64,000 nt of DNA, from NCBI GenBank assembly GCA_025331445.1, contig JAIWNE010000114.1:43861-107860 (forward strand). The letters run 5' to 3'. Every line of letters begins with the position of its first letter. Positions within the stretch are counted from its first letter, which is position 1. Source of the DNA: Blakeslea trispora. Its lineage: Eukaryota; Mucoromycota; Mucoromycetes; Mucorales; Choanephoraceae. The notes under the pieces were generated by a model, which saw only the letters and a program-made list of their open reading frames with translations, made no database searches and was not told the DNA's origin. Positions 54,227-64,000 of the stretch are shown here, one piece after another. Position numbers and translations under genes: made by a program.

Positions 54227-57200
54227 CTAGCCGACCTACTCGCTACGCTCGCTTACGGCCGTCGTCGCCTGCGGTCTTGATCCCTTTAGCTGAGTTTACT
54301 TAGAGTCTAAAATTGATGTAATTTATTTAATTCAAAAGTAGTTCAGGATATATGATGTTTTCTATTTTGCCATAGTTAGTGTTATCAGAGTTTGGTTGAT
54401 GAAGAATATGAATTCCCTTTAGGTTAGTTGACCTTGATAGAGCAACATATAGTTGTCCATGAGTAAAAGTAGGGTTGCGCAGATCAATTCCAACATTTTC
54501 TAATGATTGGCCTTGTGACTTATTGATAGTCATCGCAAAGCTTAGCTTGACAGGGAATTGCTTTCATGTAAGGATAAAGGGGTATTCATTTTCTAATGTT
54601 GATAGTTGGACTCGAGGAGTTACTTCTATCTGTTTGCTTTCTGAACCACATTCTTGCAATACAGAGACTATTAGCGTGTACGAAAGGATATCTTTGACAA
54701 TAAGCCTTGTACCGTTGCATAAGCCTTTTTGAGGATTTAAGTTTCTTAATAACATAACAATACATCCCTTTTTCAATGTAAGCTTTGCAGGTGGAAAGTT
54801 TGGAGGGTTGAGAGTTTGAAGATACTCCGGAGCTAAGCGGTGTACTTCGTCATTTTCTTGTTCTGATGTATCAGCAGTATCGGCAGAGAGCAAGGTTATT
54901 GAATCCCCAGGCATGAGGTCCAACACCATTTGGTTTAAGCTATCAACAACTGTGTTTTGTGTAGTCAAAATAGCTGATTTGAAAAAGAAGTTAGGATTTT
55001 CTAATGATCGATCAAGATCTTGTTTAGGATATATCTTTGAAATCAACTCGTCAAGTGAAAGTGTTTGCGATATATAATCCGGAATAGAAATTTTTGGTTT
55101 TGAAAGCTCGGATGATACGTAATTAAATCAAGTCATTTCTTAAAGTGAGCATCATTAGAGGTTGTTCCTCGAACACGCATGTTAATGCGAAGCTGTAAGA
55201 TAGTTATTCTTGACTAAATGTATGAGTTTTTGATCGAGGCATCAACAATCATTGCACGATTACCATTTTTGATAACCGGAGAGATTTGAGCAAAATCTCC
55301 ACCCAGCACAACAGGTATACCGCCAAACAGCTTATCGTTACCACATACATCTTTTAAACTTCTATCAACAGCTTCAAAACAAAGTTTGTTTTGCATCGGT
55401 ACCTCATCCCAAATAATCAGAGTTGTTCTTCTTAACAAATCAGCTAGACGACCTTTCTTTGTTATGTGACAGAGGGAAGTCTCTTTGATTGTTATAGGTA
55501 TCTTGAATCTGAAATGAGACGTACGACCACCAGAAAGAAGCAAAGATGCAATACCAGAAGATGCAACGCACAGAACAATTATTTCTTGACTACGAAAGTA
55601 GTTGCAAAGAGCATTGTAGACAAAGGTTTTACCAGTACCTGCTGGACCATGAAGAAAATAGCAGACGTATTGAAAGTCAGATGAAATTGTACTGTCTGCT
55701 ACGGAAGACTCAATACCATTCACAATGGTATCAAAAGCATTTCTTTGGTCTTGGTTAAAAAGAGCATATTTCGATTCATAAGCTGCTTTTTCAAATTCGA
55801 CATCATATGCAAGTTGCTCATTTATTAATCTGTTTGATGATGCCCTCTGTGAATTGGCCAGTACTTCGAGATCATTAGTCCAATTATTCTTGTATGCTGG
55901 CATGCTACATGTCTCTAAAGATGAACCAAGGCGGCCGAGTTGTGCGTCCAACAGAAATAAGCCATAATCACATTTAGATTGACATTTGTAAAACAGGCTG
56001 TCATCAGTTACTGTATACTTTTCGTGAAGTTGGTCTGGAAACAGAGTTCGTAGCTTATGAGCTAAATTATCACAGATGTCGAGACAAAATTCTTCCCAAA
56101 GCAATGCTGGATCAATCAATCGACCAAAAGTCAAAGCAGTGACGAAAAGGTTGCGAAGAGAACTGCCAGTTGAAAACATGACAGCTTCATTAAAGCAATG
56201 ACTCGATTCCTGATCATCCTCTATCAAGTGAAGTCCTAAGCAAGCCTGCATGAATGTTTTACACTGTACGCCATCTACACTTCGAAGATCTTCAAAAGAC
56301 TTTGATCCAGCTACGTTTGTTAAAAGCAATCGAAGGTAAAAACGTTCGCCAGATTGTGGGCTACAATATGGTACTCTACCAATGGCAAATCCTCTTTGTC
56401 GATGCTTCCACACTCTATCTTTCTTATCCCAAATAAAATACTGCGGAAAGTCTTAATACAGATATTTTTGAGCAGTTGGATTGTTTTGGTAATAGACAAA
56501 GTATGCCATTAGCATAGTGCGACTTTTGGCAAGAGTGTCTCGGAGCTCAGGAGAGTGGCATCCTCAGAAAAGTAAACTGGCTGCTGATCGGGAAGATGTA
56601 ATGCTAAAAGTGTAACTGTCGGATCTTCTTCGTGGATTTTGTACTCAAATATGTGAGCAAAGGCTTCAGTGGGACCGATGTAGCGACCTTGAAGATGCCT
56701 TTCAATCTCGTTCTCATTATTGCTCAATTTCAACGTCGTTCTATCCGATTCTTTATAAACGTATTTGTTTATGTACTTGATGGCTTTTACGCTTTGGCAG
56801 CATTCAACATTTATGTGCGCTTTAAACTTCTTTGAGAGGTATGGGTTGTATGGTACAATCCATCTATTGTCGATGAGAATTGATCCCAAGGGATTGCGAA
56901 TAGAATATTGTGTGCTGGGATCAGTAGACCTTGCCCTTTTGTACAAAGGATAACCATCATCAGAGATGACAGTTTGCTCAGTGAATGTCTTGGGAAATCT
57001 CTTAGAGCATTTCAACACACCATTTGCATCTTTGACCATACATGGGGACGTTGGGTTTAAGTTACCGCAAGGCCCATCAACCATGTTCTTGGTAACTATT
57101 TCATAAAGCTCAGGATCACTTTCTTTCGAAGGGATCACAGCCGAGATGATCCGGTCAATATCGTCAGCGGAATGGATAGCGTGGGACGAATCCAAAAACA

Positions 57201-58972
57201 GAAGCAAATGAAGATGAGGAAGACCTCTTTTTTGATACTCAATTGTTCGGGACCAATCCCTTATAAGTGCCAAACACATTCTTCACTTTCAAATCAAACA
57301 CTCTAGCAACCAAATCTGGTCGGTCAGATGCATTTTGGCCAGGTAGCAATTCTCTTTGGATCTCAATCCAACGAGGATTAGCTGTGAATGTGATGAACAA
57401 AGAAGGCTTTCCGAAATAACGCACAATATCCATTGAGTCTTGGTATTGCTTGGCCATAAATCTTGCTCCGCCTGTATAAGAGCTTGGCAAGATGAAGCGT
57501 TTGCCCAAAGAAGTGGCATCCACATCCTCAGAAATAAGTGCATCTTGCACACCATTATAGAGGTTAGCACGAATGTTTGACTGATGCGTTTTAATCCAGT
57601 CTAATTTTGTTTGATCGCAGATGGCCCAAACATCAACCAAATATTGTTGGAAGAGTCTTTTTGCGTAAAACAAATAGGAAATTCTTGCTGTCTTTGATGA
57701 AGTCTGAATCTATAGTATGCTCTTTGTGTGAGACGACTTTCTTGATCATCTAGTCTTAGACCCAAGTTCCAGCCCAAATCCCCCATAGAAAACAGCAATG
57801 TGTAATGCAAAGGCATATACAACGCATGTGTTTGTGAGATGGTAGAAAAAGAAAATGTTCCCTCAGAATAACGAAGGTAAATTTGAATCACTCTGAGGCT
57901 ATCAGAAGAGCTCTCATTTGGTAAGATAGCAGCTACCTCAGTGGCTGTAGGCACATTTTCAGTTCGTCTATCTTTACCAGCCACTAATTCCATCTTCAAT
58001 GATGGGTAAACCCGAATGAAAGACTGTTCTTCTGTTGTACCTTCAAGAAGCTCATGTGCAGTCTTATAAAGTCCTACATAAGGATTGCATTGATGAAGCT
58101 CTGTAGACAATCCTCGAACTAACTCATTGTCTAAGTCCTCATTGTTTGCAGCTCGAATTGATGCTGCGTATTCAGGGTCAAAGATAAAGAGTTGGGCGTA
58201 TCTAGCCTGACTATGATTCTCAGCAGAAATTGGCCCTTGAGTGTGGTACATTTAACCATGAATTTGGAAGGGCATGTTGGTGAGGTTGCTGTTGCTCACT
58301 TCACAACGCAAAGAAGTGAAAGCGAAAGCAGCATTAAAGCGCCTCAAGTTATTTTTGAAATGCTGTCCGCGGGGAGTAATATCCTCATACAATCCCTTCA
58401 CAAATGAGGGAGGATCTTTGAGCAAATCTACTTTAACAGCACCAGCCTTGCAACACGACATCCAAAAAACGTTATTTCTAGTTGAGTTGGAAGGTAACTC
58501 GGCCTTCCAGTGCTTAGCACCACATTTGTCGCAGACTTGATCCATTAAGCCTAAATCGAATGGCTGGAGGCGAGAGAGCTCAGAAACATATGCTGCAGGC
58601 AACTGAGTTCTTCTTTGTCGAGTTCTAGGTTCGTTGTCGTTGGCTGTACGATTGTTGTTTCTTAAGGTTCTTTGTCTACGCTCCTATGGAATAGAATGAA
58701 GTTAGTGAGATATTTTGCTGTTTAGTTGTAGCTCAAATCTTACTCGACATGTATCGCAAGTACTAAATGTAGCATGCTCGAAAGTCGAAGCACATGTAGT
58801 GCATTCTTTAATTGATGTTGATGGCGAAATGTTACTCATGATAAAAATGATAGATTTAGAGAAGGAATAAAAAAAATAAAAAATGTAAATGAAAATTTAA
58901 GGGGGAAAAGAAAAAAAAATAATAGCGTGACATCGGTACTTCTAGTTGAAATCTATTATTTCAGTATATTGA
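54227..58972 (-). mobile_element. Helitron 1 (rolling-circle transposon)
   Basis: On the minus strand the element starts TCAATATACTG (58972) and ends CTAG (54227). It is flanked by A at 54226 and T at 58973, the A^T insertion rule of Helitrons. The RepHel gene inside is in the expected orientation. The 3' terminal 60 bases (54227-54286) recur at 59341 and 60346 and contain tagcgag repeats and a gacgacgg segment. It is 4,746 bp long and its RepHel is broken, so it is not autonomous. Confidence 0.88.
54327..58839 (-). pseudogene. Helitron RepHel (HUH replication initiator plus Pif1-like helicase)
   Basis: Exon 1 (58839-58744) has paired cysteines (CTTC...CDTC). A 60-base intron follows and exon 2 starts at 58683. 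The Helitron-like N-terminal domain shows FGKPSLFITFTANPRW. The HUH motif is PHLHLLLFL and the two-tyrosine Rep motif is AIKYINKYVYK. The helicase has Walker A GPAGTGKT, Walker B LIIWDEVP, a GGDFAQISPV block and the C-terminal [13 protein letters not shown] and [11 protein letters not shown]. It would nick and unwind the element for rolling-circle transfer. Breaks include a TAA at 58252, frame changes near 57665, 57285 and 56520, stops near 55214 and 55136, and one near 54564. Confidence 0.9.
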
Positions 58973-59340
58973 TTCAACCTTGCTTCGTGTGAGGGGGAGG
59001 GACAACCCTCCCCCTTGAACCCCCTCCCAACTGGCTGGAGCTCAATCCATTGTTCCTAACTAATGCTGACTTTGCGTGAGGGGGAGGGACGACCCTCCCC
59101 CTTAAACCCCCTCCCAGCTGGTTTAAGCTTGTTCTACTGTTCCTGAAAAATGTTAGCTTCGCGTGAGGGGGAGGGACAACCCTCCCCCTTAAACCCCCTC
59201 CCACACTGGCTTAGGCTTGATCCAAGTCGGGGAAATAAATTCTCATATCACGTGATCGGACAATTTTTAATTAAGGGGGAAAAGAAAATTCGGGACGTCA
59301 GTACTTCTAGTTAAAATTTGTTATTTCAGTATATATATGA
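58973..59340 (-). mobile_element. Helitron 5'-end fragment with GGGGGAGGG repeats
   Basis: Its right part (about 59256-59340) resembles the 5' end of Helitron 1 (58900-58972): 'aagggggaaaag', 'gtacttctagtt', 'ttatttcagtata', ending GA. It therefore carries a Helitron 5' terminus (TC on the minus strand) at 59340 but no 3' end or gene. The left part holds three copies of the G-rich repeat. It directly abuts the CTAG end of the next Helitron. Confidence 0.7.
58988..59204. repeat. Three G-rich hairpin repeats
   Basis: The units start gtgagggggagggac at 58988, 59076 and 59163 and continue ccctccccctt.aaccccctccca. Each can fold on itself (gagggggaggg with ccctccccctt) and has runs of G suited to a quadruplex. 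Related copies occur at about 60148 and 60231. The minus-strand translation repeats LGGGLRGRVVPPPHAK without stops, but this is read as a by-product of the repeat. Confidence 0.85.
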
Positions 59341-60345
59341 CTAGCCGCCCTACTCGCTACGCTCGTTTTACGGTCGTCGTCGCCTTCGGTTTGGATCCTG
59401 GTTCTCCCTTTTATTACCCACACTCAAAATTGCATGATATTTTGATGATAAGGTACTGTTTAGAAAATAACGATATTTCTTTTAACAAAAAAAGTTCAGG
59501 ATAAATAATTTTAAGTTGTTTTATTGAAGTAGAGCATTGCTTTCTTAAACGTCAGCGCGTTGAGAGAAAGTAATATATTTGACCATGTGTGAATAAAGAA
59601 AAACGAAAATCAAATCCTTTGAATAGTCATGTTAAAGCTTAGCTTGATAGTAAATTGTTGTTCTGAAAAAGTAAATGGATGGTTACCTCCCAAAGTAGTA
59701 ATGGTTATGGTCATTGCTCAGATCGTTCATCACTGCAACTTCAAGGACTTACTGAACGGATGCTTTTTAAAATTAATCTACAACCATTGCATAGACCTCT
59801 TTGAGGACCAAAATTTTTAAGTAGCGTTGTAATACTCTCTACTTTTAAAGTTGACCTGGCAGGTAGAGAATTATCTGTGTTTGTTGTTTGTAGATATTCA
59901 TTTGAAACTCTATAGACCTCAATATTACTGATGTTTTCATCAAAATAATCAGCTTTATCAGAAGAGATTGAATTTACAGGCTATCTTGTATCAGATCAAG
60001 CAATTTTTTGTTTATTAAGTCTACAGTGACATTCCTAAATATAAAACTTACAAATACATACAAAAGGCTTCCATTGTCAAATACTTAGATGAAATGATTT
60101 TTAGGATGGACCTTTGCAATGAATTGATTCAACCTTGCTTCGCGTAGGGGGAGGGACAACCATCCCCCTTGAATCCCCTCCCAGCTGTCTAAAGCTCAAT
60201 CCGCCGTTCCTGTCCACTGCTTGCTTCGCTTGAGGGGGAGGGACGACCCTCCCACTCTGGCTTAAGCTCGATCCAAGTCGGGGAACCAAATTCTCATATC
60301 ACGTGATCGGACAATATTTAATTCGAAATTTCAGTACATATATGA
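59341..60345 (-). mobile_element. Helitron 2, 1,005-bp internally deleted copy
   Basis: It starts with CTAG at 59341 and ends with the 5' terminus ...catatatGA at 60345, again next to CTAG of Helitron 3. The left half has decayed sequence related to the C-terminal end of the RepHel helicase (for example 'gtcaaatatattactttctc' on the minus strand, a relic of the HGQLYVALS region). The right half has two G-rich repeats and 'cacgtgatcggacaat', also found at 59250. It lacks Rep and most of the helicase. Confidence 0.75.
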
Positions 60346-61905
60346 CTAGCCGGCCTACTCGCTACGCTCGCTTCACGGTCGTCGTCGCCTCACGGTTCGG
60401 ACACTGAATTAACTCTACTTTCTGAAGCACACATGTATATTGTAATGAATGAAATTTATTTTGTAAAATATGTTGTGGATAAGTATAAGAGTTATATAAG
60501 TAATTCGGGATAAATAATATTTTCTATGAGATTTTTTTGTTCAGTTTGGTTAGGGATCATGTAAAACATGAATACCTTCCAAGTTAGTTGATCGAGAGAA
60601 AGCGACATATAATTGACCATGTGTAAAAGGAGCAATGCGAAGGTCAATCCCAACATTAGTCAGTGATTGGCCTCGAGACTTATTGATTGTCATTGCAAAA
60701 CTCAGTTTGATAGGAAACTGTTTTCTGGCCAAGATGAAGGGATACTCATCTTCTAATATGCTAAGCTTAATTCTAGAAATAAGCTCGATTTGCTCTTCAT
60801 TTGATCTACTGTCTTTGATCACTGCAACCTTCAAAAGATATCGACCAATTTCTTTTACTATCAGTCGGGTACCATTGCAAAGACCCTTTTGAGGATCGAT
60901 ATTTCTCAAGAGCATTACAATACAGCCTACTTTTAAAGTCAATTTTGCAGGAGGAAAACTACCTGGATTCAGCGTTTGTAAATACTCATTGGAAACCCTA
61001 TAGACTTCATTGTTATTATTTTCCTCATCTGTATAATCAGCTTCATCTGCCGAAATTAAAGTAACTGCTTCACCAGGCATCATATCGAATATTTTTTGAT
61101 TTAGTGCATCAACAGTATCATTTTTGGATGTGAGAATAGCAGACTTGTAAAGCAAAGATGGATTATGGATAGCTTCTATGAGTTTTTGTTGAGGATACAC
61201 TCTAGAAGTAAGCTCGTCCAGCGAGTAAGTCTGAGAGATGTATTGCGGAAGAGGTATTTTTGCATTTTGCATCAAGCTGTTGTATGTAATCAATTGAAGC
61301 CATTTCTTGAAATGGATGTCATTTGGAGAAGTACCTCTTACTCGCATATTTTGCTTTAAATAAAGTACTTGAGTTTGGAGCCAAATGTATGATTGCTTGA
61401 TAGATGCTTCAACAATTGCAGATCTATTGCCATTTCGAACTACAGGGGGAATTTGAGCAAAATCACCACCCAAAAGAACAGGAAGACCGCCAAAAAGGGC
61501 ATTGCAGCTACGAACATCTTGAAGAGTACGATCTACAGCTTCAAAACACCATTTGCTTTGCATAGGTACTTCATCCCAGATTATCAATTCTGTTTTACAA
61601 AGTAATTTGACTAAGTCGCTGTTTTTAGGAATGTAACAGGTGGATGTTTCGTTCAGTCTGATGGGGATCTTCAGTCGAAAGTGAGATGTTGTACCACCAG
61701 TCAAAAGCAAAGAAGCGATGCCACAAGATGGAACACATAAAACAATTTTTCTTTGACTACGTAGGTAGCTGCTTAGTGTGTTGTAGACAAAGGTTTTTCC
61801 TGTACCAGCGGGACCATGCAAGAAAAAACATATAGCATCATCAGAGGTGTCAAGGCTTGCATCAGTCACAGAGTTGATAGACTGCAGCTTTTGGCTAAAC
61901 ATGGG
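60346..61905 (-). mobile_element. Helitron 3, truncated upstream of the helicase
   Basis: The CTAG 3' end at 60346 is followed by the same 3' terminal sequence as Helitrons 1 and 2, then the helicase gene. Similarity to Helitron 1 stops near 61905, just upstream of the Walker A region, so the Rep part and 5' end are lost. 61906-62014 is a short unassigned sequence before CACTA D. Confidence 0.8.
60550..61905 (-). pseudogene. Helitron Pif1-like helicase, C-terminal part, open frame
   Basis: The open frame extends to 61923, but only residues after about FSQKL (61900) match Helitron 1. It has Walker A (FFLHGPAGTGKTFVYN), IIWDEVPMQ, LLGGDFAQIPPV, NMRVRGTSPNDIHFKKW, FPPAKLTLKVGCIVMLLRN, NKSRGQSLTNVGIDLR and HGQLYVAFSRS, ending at 60550. 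The helicase half is free of stops, unlike that of Helitron 1, so this copy is younger or better kept. It lacks the Rep half, and the apparent start codon lies in unrelated sequence. It cannot drive transposition alone. Confidence 0.85.
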
Positions 61906-62014
61906 TCCATGAACACCGCCCAAATTTTGATATGGTTGGATAGCCAGAAATTTTGGGATTTCAAAATGGTAACTTTCGCGGTTTCAAATTCAAAAGCGGC
62001 CGAGAAATTTGAGT

Positions 62015-64000
62015 CACTACACCCAAAAGGACGTCCACTGCTGCCAAATTTAGTGGTGGACGTCGGTTATTTGTACAGCAATTCGGCGTCCGCTGCACAA
62101 AAGTGATCGTTAAGTCCCACTGCAAGTCCACTGCAGGTCCACTGTTAGTTGGGACCCGACGAGCACTGCTGTGGACTGGACAGATGAAATGCTTGTCATG
62201 TCCCCAGTGGATCATACAGGGCGTCCGTCTTATTTACTTTAGCTTTGTGATTGGATATCTTTTTCGAAGAATCTTAAATCAATTGGCCATTTTTAAAAAT
62301 ATACTCAAAAATTCTCTGTTTAATTGGCTTTACATTTGCTATTTTATTGAAATTGACATTTCCAATTGGATGATATGGACTTCTTTACACAAATATACTT
62401 CTTTACGATTGGACTGTTTACAGCAAATATAGAGGATTAGAGGCTTAAAAAAGTGGCGTTTTATTATAGAAAAAAATTTTTTTTGATAGAAAATAGTGGC
62501 TTCTTTACGGGGGAAAATACTAGGGGATTAGGTAAAAAAAAAGAGCAATACTTTATTGATGTAGAGAATATGACCAGAAAAAAAACCGACAGAACTGGCA
62601 AATTGCTTCGAGAAAAAGCGATGACAAGAGCAATTCAAATTGAGACACAAGCGCAACAGACAGACCATAAAAGCAGATGGAGAGAGACAGCAATTTTACA
62701 TACAAAAGGCAGAAAGAACAACCAAACAAGGAACAACCCGGAATTGAACTAAAACAACATCATCATTAGTTAAAAGCGAAATAGCACAAAAAGAAATGAC
62801 AAATGTACTTACAGACAAGCCATGGTTAAAGGCAATACGAAAGCCAGCTTACCGTGTCAAAGGAGCATACCAGCATTTGAAAGCCTAAAAAGAAAGCAAT
62901 AAGTTATACTGAAATCATAGATTCTGATATCTTACTTACGTTTAAAAAAGCCATCAACAGGGTCCTTGTAAATAATATCATTATTAAGCACAACTAGGCT
63001 CTAAACGAAAGAATTACGTGAATAAAAAGAATTACAACATAGATGCTTATGAATAATTACCTCAAGTTATACAACAAAGTAAACACATATCAATTAAAGA
63101 CAAGGACTAAGTAAAAGAAAGTAGACTATTAGTGGCTTGACCGAAGAGAAAAAGAAAAAGACTTACCTGTATACTTTAACAAAAAAGTGATAAAAAAGAG
63201 AGAGAAAAGGAAAAGAAAGAAAAAAAGAAAAAAGAAAAAAATTCAACTTATTGACAGCTTCCTATTTGGGTCTTGTCAATAACAAAAAAAGAGAGAGAGA
63301 AAAATATCACACTGACAGATTTTGTTATTGAATTACCGACACAAGAATAAAATATCCTGACATTACTTGACCGTTAAAAAATCTATGAAAAGCGACTAAG
63401 AGAGCGCTTCAAGTGCACTATAAGCATCCGGTAGTATGTCCCTTTAATATAGCTACAAACAGACACCTCTTTTCTTTTTTTTGTGTCGAAAAAACGACAT
63501 TAGACTTGTCGACATGGGCACGTATGAGTGCACTTTAAAAAAATAAAAAATAAAGAGAAATAGCTTTATTCAATCTCAGCCTATATCACACACACTTTCT
63601 TTTTTCTCTCTCTTGAATTTATTTATTTTTTTTATTACAAGTAGCCTTAACTCATAGTTTATTTATCTTGTTAAAAGCAGATGAGACTTAGCGAGCTTAT
63701 GTCATTTCAGCAATGCAATATATTGGACACAGACATTCCAAGCGTGGACTCTGGTTTGGAAGTACAATGAAAAGAGAACAGTCAGGAAAGCTTTTAAGCT
63801 GCAAGTTGACTTCAATCTAAAAAAAAATACCGGGCTTCTATTTTTTTCTTCTTCGGTACTAAGCTTGGTCCTCATCATATATGCCAAGCAAAAGGTAAGT
63901 TACATTGCCGTGTTATGAATCAGCTATACCCTTTCTTTTTTTTGTTTCGACAAGAAGTGGTTTGCTTTATGAACGAGAAGCTCTTTTTTATGAATGGAAA
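62015..64000. mobile_element. CACTA element D, left end (runs off the window)
   Basis: The terminus CACTACACCCAAAAGG is followed by subterminal gtccactgc/gcagtggac words at 62032, 62052, 62116-62142 and 62165, then the conserved leader block. The 3-bp flank on the left is agt. From 62540 the sequence is AT-rich leader with GTAAGT-like sites, as in A and B. The companion gene would be expected near or beyond the window end. A small inverted pair, ttgaca...tgtcaa, lies at about 63249-63279. No complete gene is visible. Confidence 0.8.
62230..62540 (+). promoter_or_regulatory. Conserved leader block, copy 3 of 3
   Basis: Very close to 640-935. It has 'gattggat', 'aattggc' boxes, 'ggacttctttacacaaatatacttctttacgattggact', 'atagaggattagaggcttaaaaaagtggc' and 'gggggaaaatactaggggatta'. 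It occupies the same position relative to the CACTA left end as in A and B. Confidence 0.65.

Noticed and set aside
58974..59204. 76-codon minus-strand ORF with LGGGLRGRVVPPPHAK repeats as a gene
   Set aside because: The peptide repeat is fully explained by the G-rich hairpin repeat; there is no start context or homolog recognised, so it is kept as a repeat.
1..64000. CRISPR arrays, rRNA genes or bacterial operons
   Set aside because: No regularly spaced identical repeats with unique spacers, no rRNA sequence and no bacterial gene arrangement; introns and element types are eukaryotic.

Overview
The window looks like repeat-rich nuclear DNA of an early-diverging fungus, most likely Mucoromycota. 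This is inferred from AT-rich sequence, many short introns with GTAAGT-type donors and TACTAAC branch points, and the mix of CACTA/Tnp2, Tc1, Ty3, Crypton and Helitron elements. Nearly every recognisable protein belongs to a mobile element and nearly all are broken. The only clear host features are a tRNA-Thr(TGT) gene (19641-19712) and the 3' end of a coding exon (247-411) interrupted by transposons.

Layout. 1-411: host sequence and a C-terminal coding fragment. 412-11407: CACTA element A with a 3-bp CAA target duplication. It carries a four-exon companion gene (+) and a convergent Tnp2-type transposase pseudogene (-). A Tc1 element (9166-11380) sits near its right end, and that Tc1 itself contains an 846-bp insertion flanked by 8-bp repeats. 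11412-19582: CACTA element B, same plan, one base beyond A's target duplication. 19641-19712: tRNA. 19757-20519: LTR-like sequence. 20590-24909: complete but dead Ty3/gypsy element with only 100-bp LTRs. 25876-27287: Crypton-type tyrosine recombinase pseudogene. About 27430-33400: no supported gene. 33405-42668: a second, minus-strand Ty3/gypsy element lacking integrase and split by a 5.3-kb LINE (35471-40781, 14-bp target duplication). 42669-44009: a second Tc1 element. 44933-about 51000: third CACTA element (C). 51532-54226: a frameshifted FAR1/FLYWCH-like plus OTU-protease gene and a convergent zinc-ribbon gene. 54227-61905: Helitron cluster with two head-to-tail CTAG/TC junctions. 62015-64000: left end of a fourth CACTA element (D).

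How the parts relate. The three CACTA elements share a plus-strand companion protein gene converging on a minus-strand transposase whose first exon encodes C-x-C-x-x-C. In A and B the two genes are separated by a long purine-rich tract. A, B and D also share a roughly 300-bp leader block just inside the left end, while their subterminal repeats differ. This suggests one family with diversified end-recognition sequences. All three transposases are dead by frameshift; companion gene A1 is the only multi-exon gene whose frame is fully open. The order of insertion can be read in several places: B preceded A, Tc1 entered A, an unknown element entered that Tc1, and the LINE entered the minus-strand Ty3 element.

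Limits: all family assignments come from motifs read by eye. No database or alignment was run. Element ends are called from terminal repeats and target duplications where visible and are stated as uncertain elsewhere.
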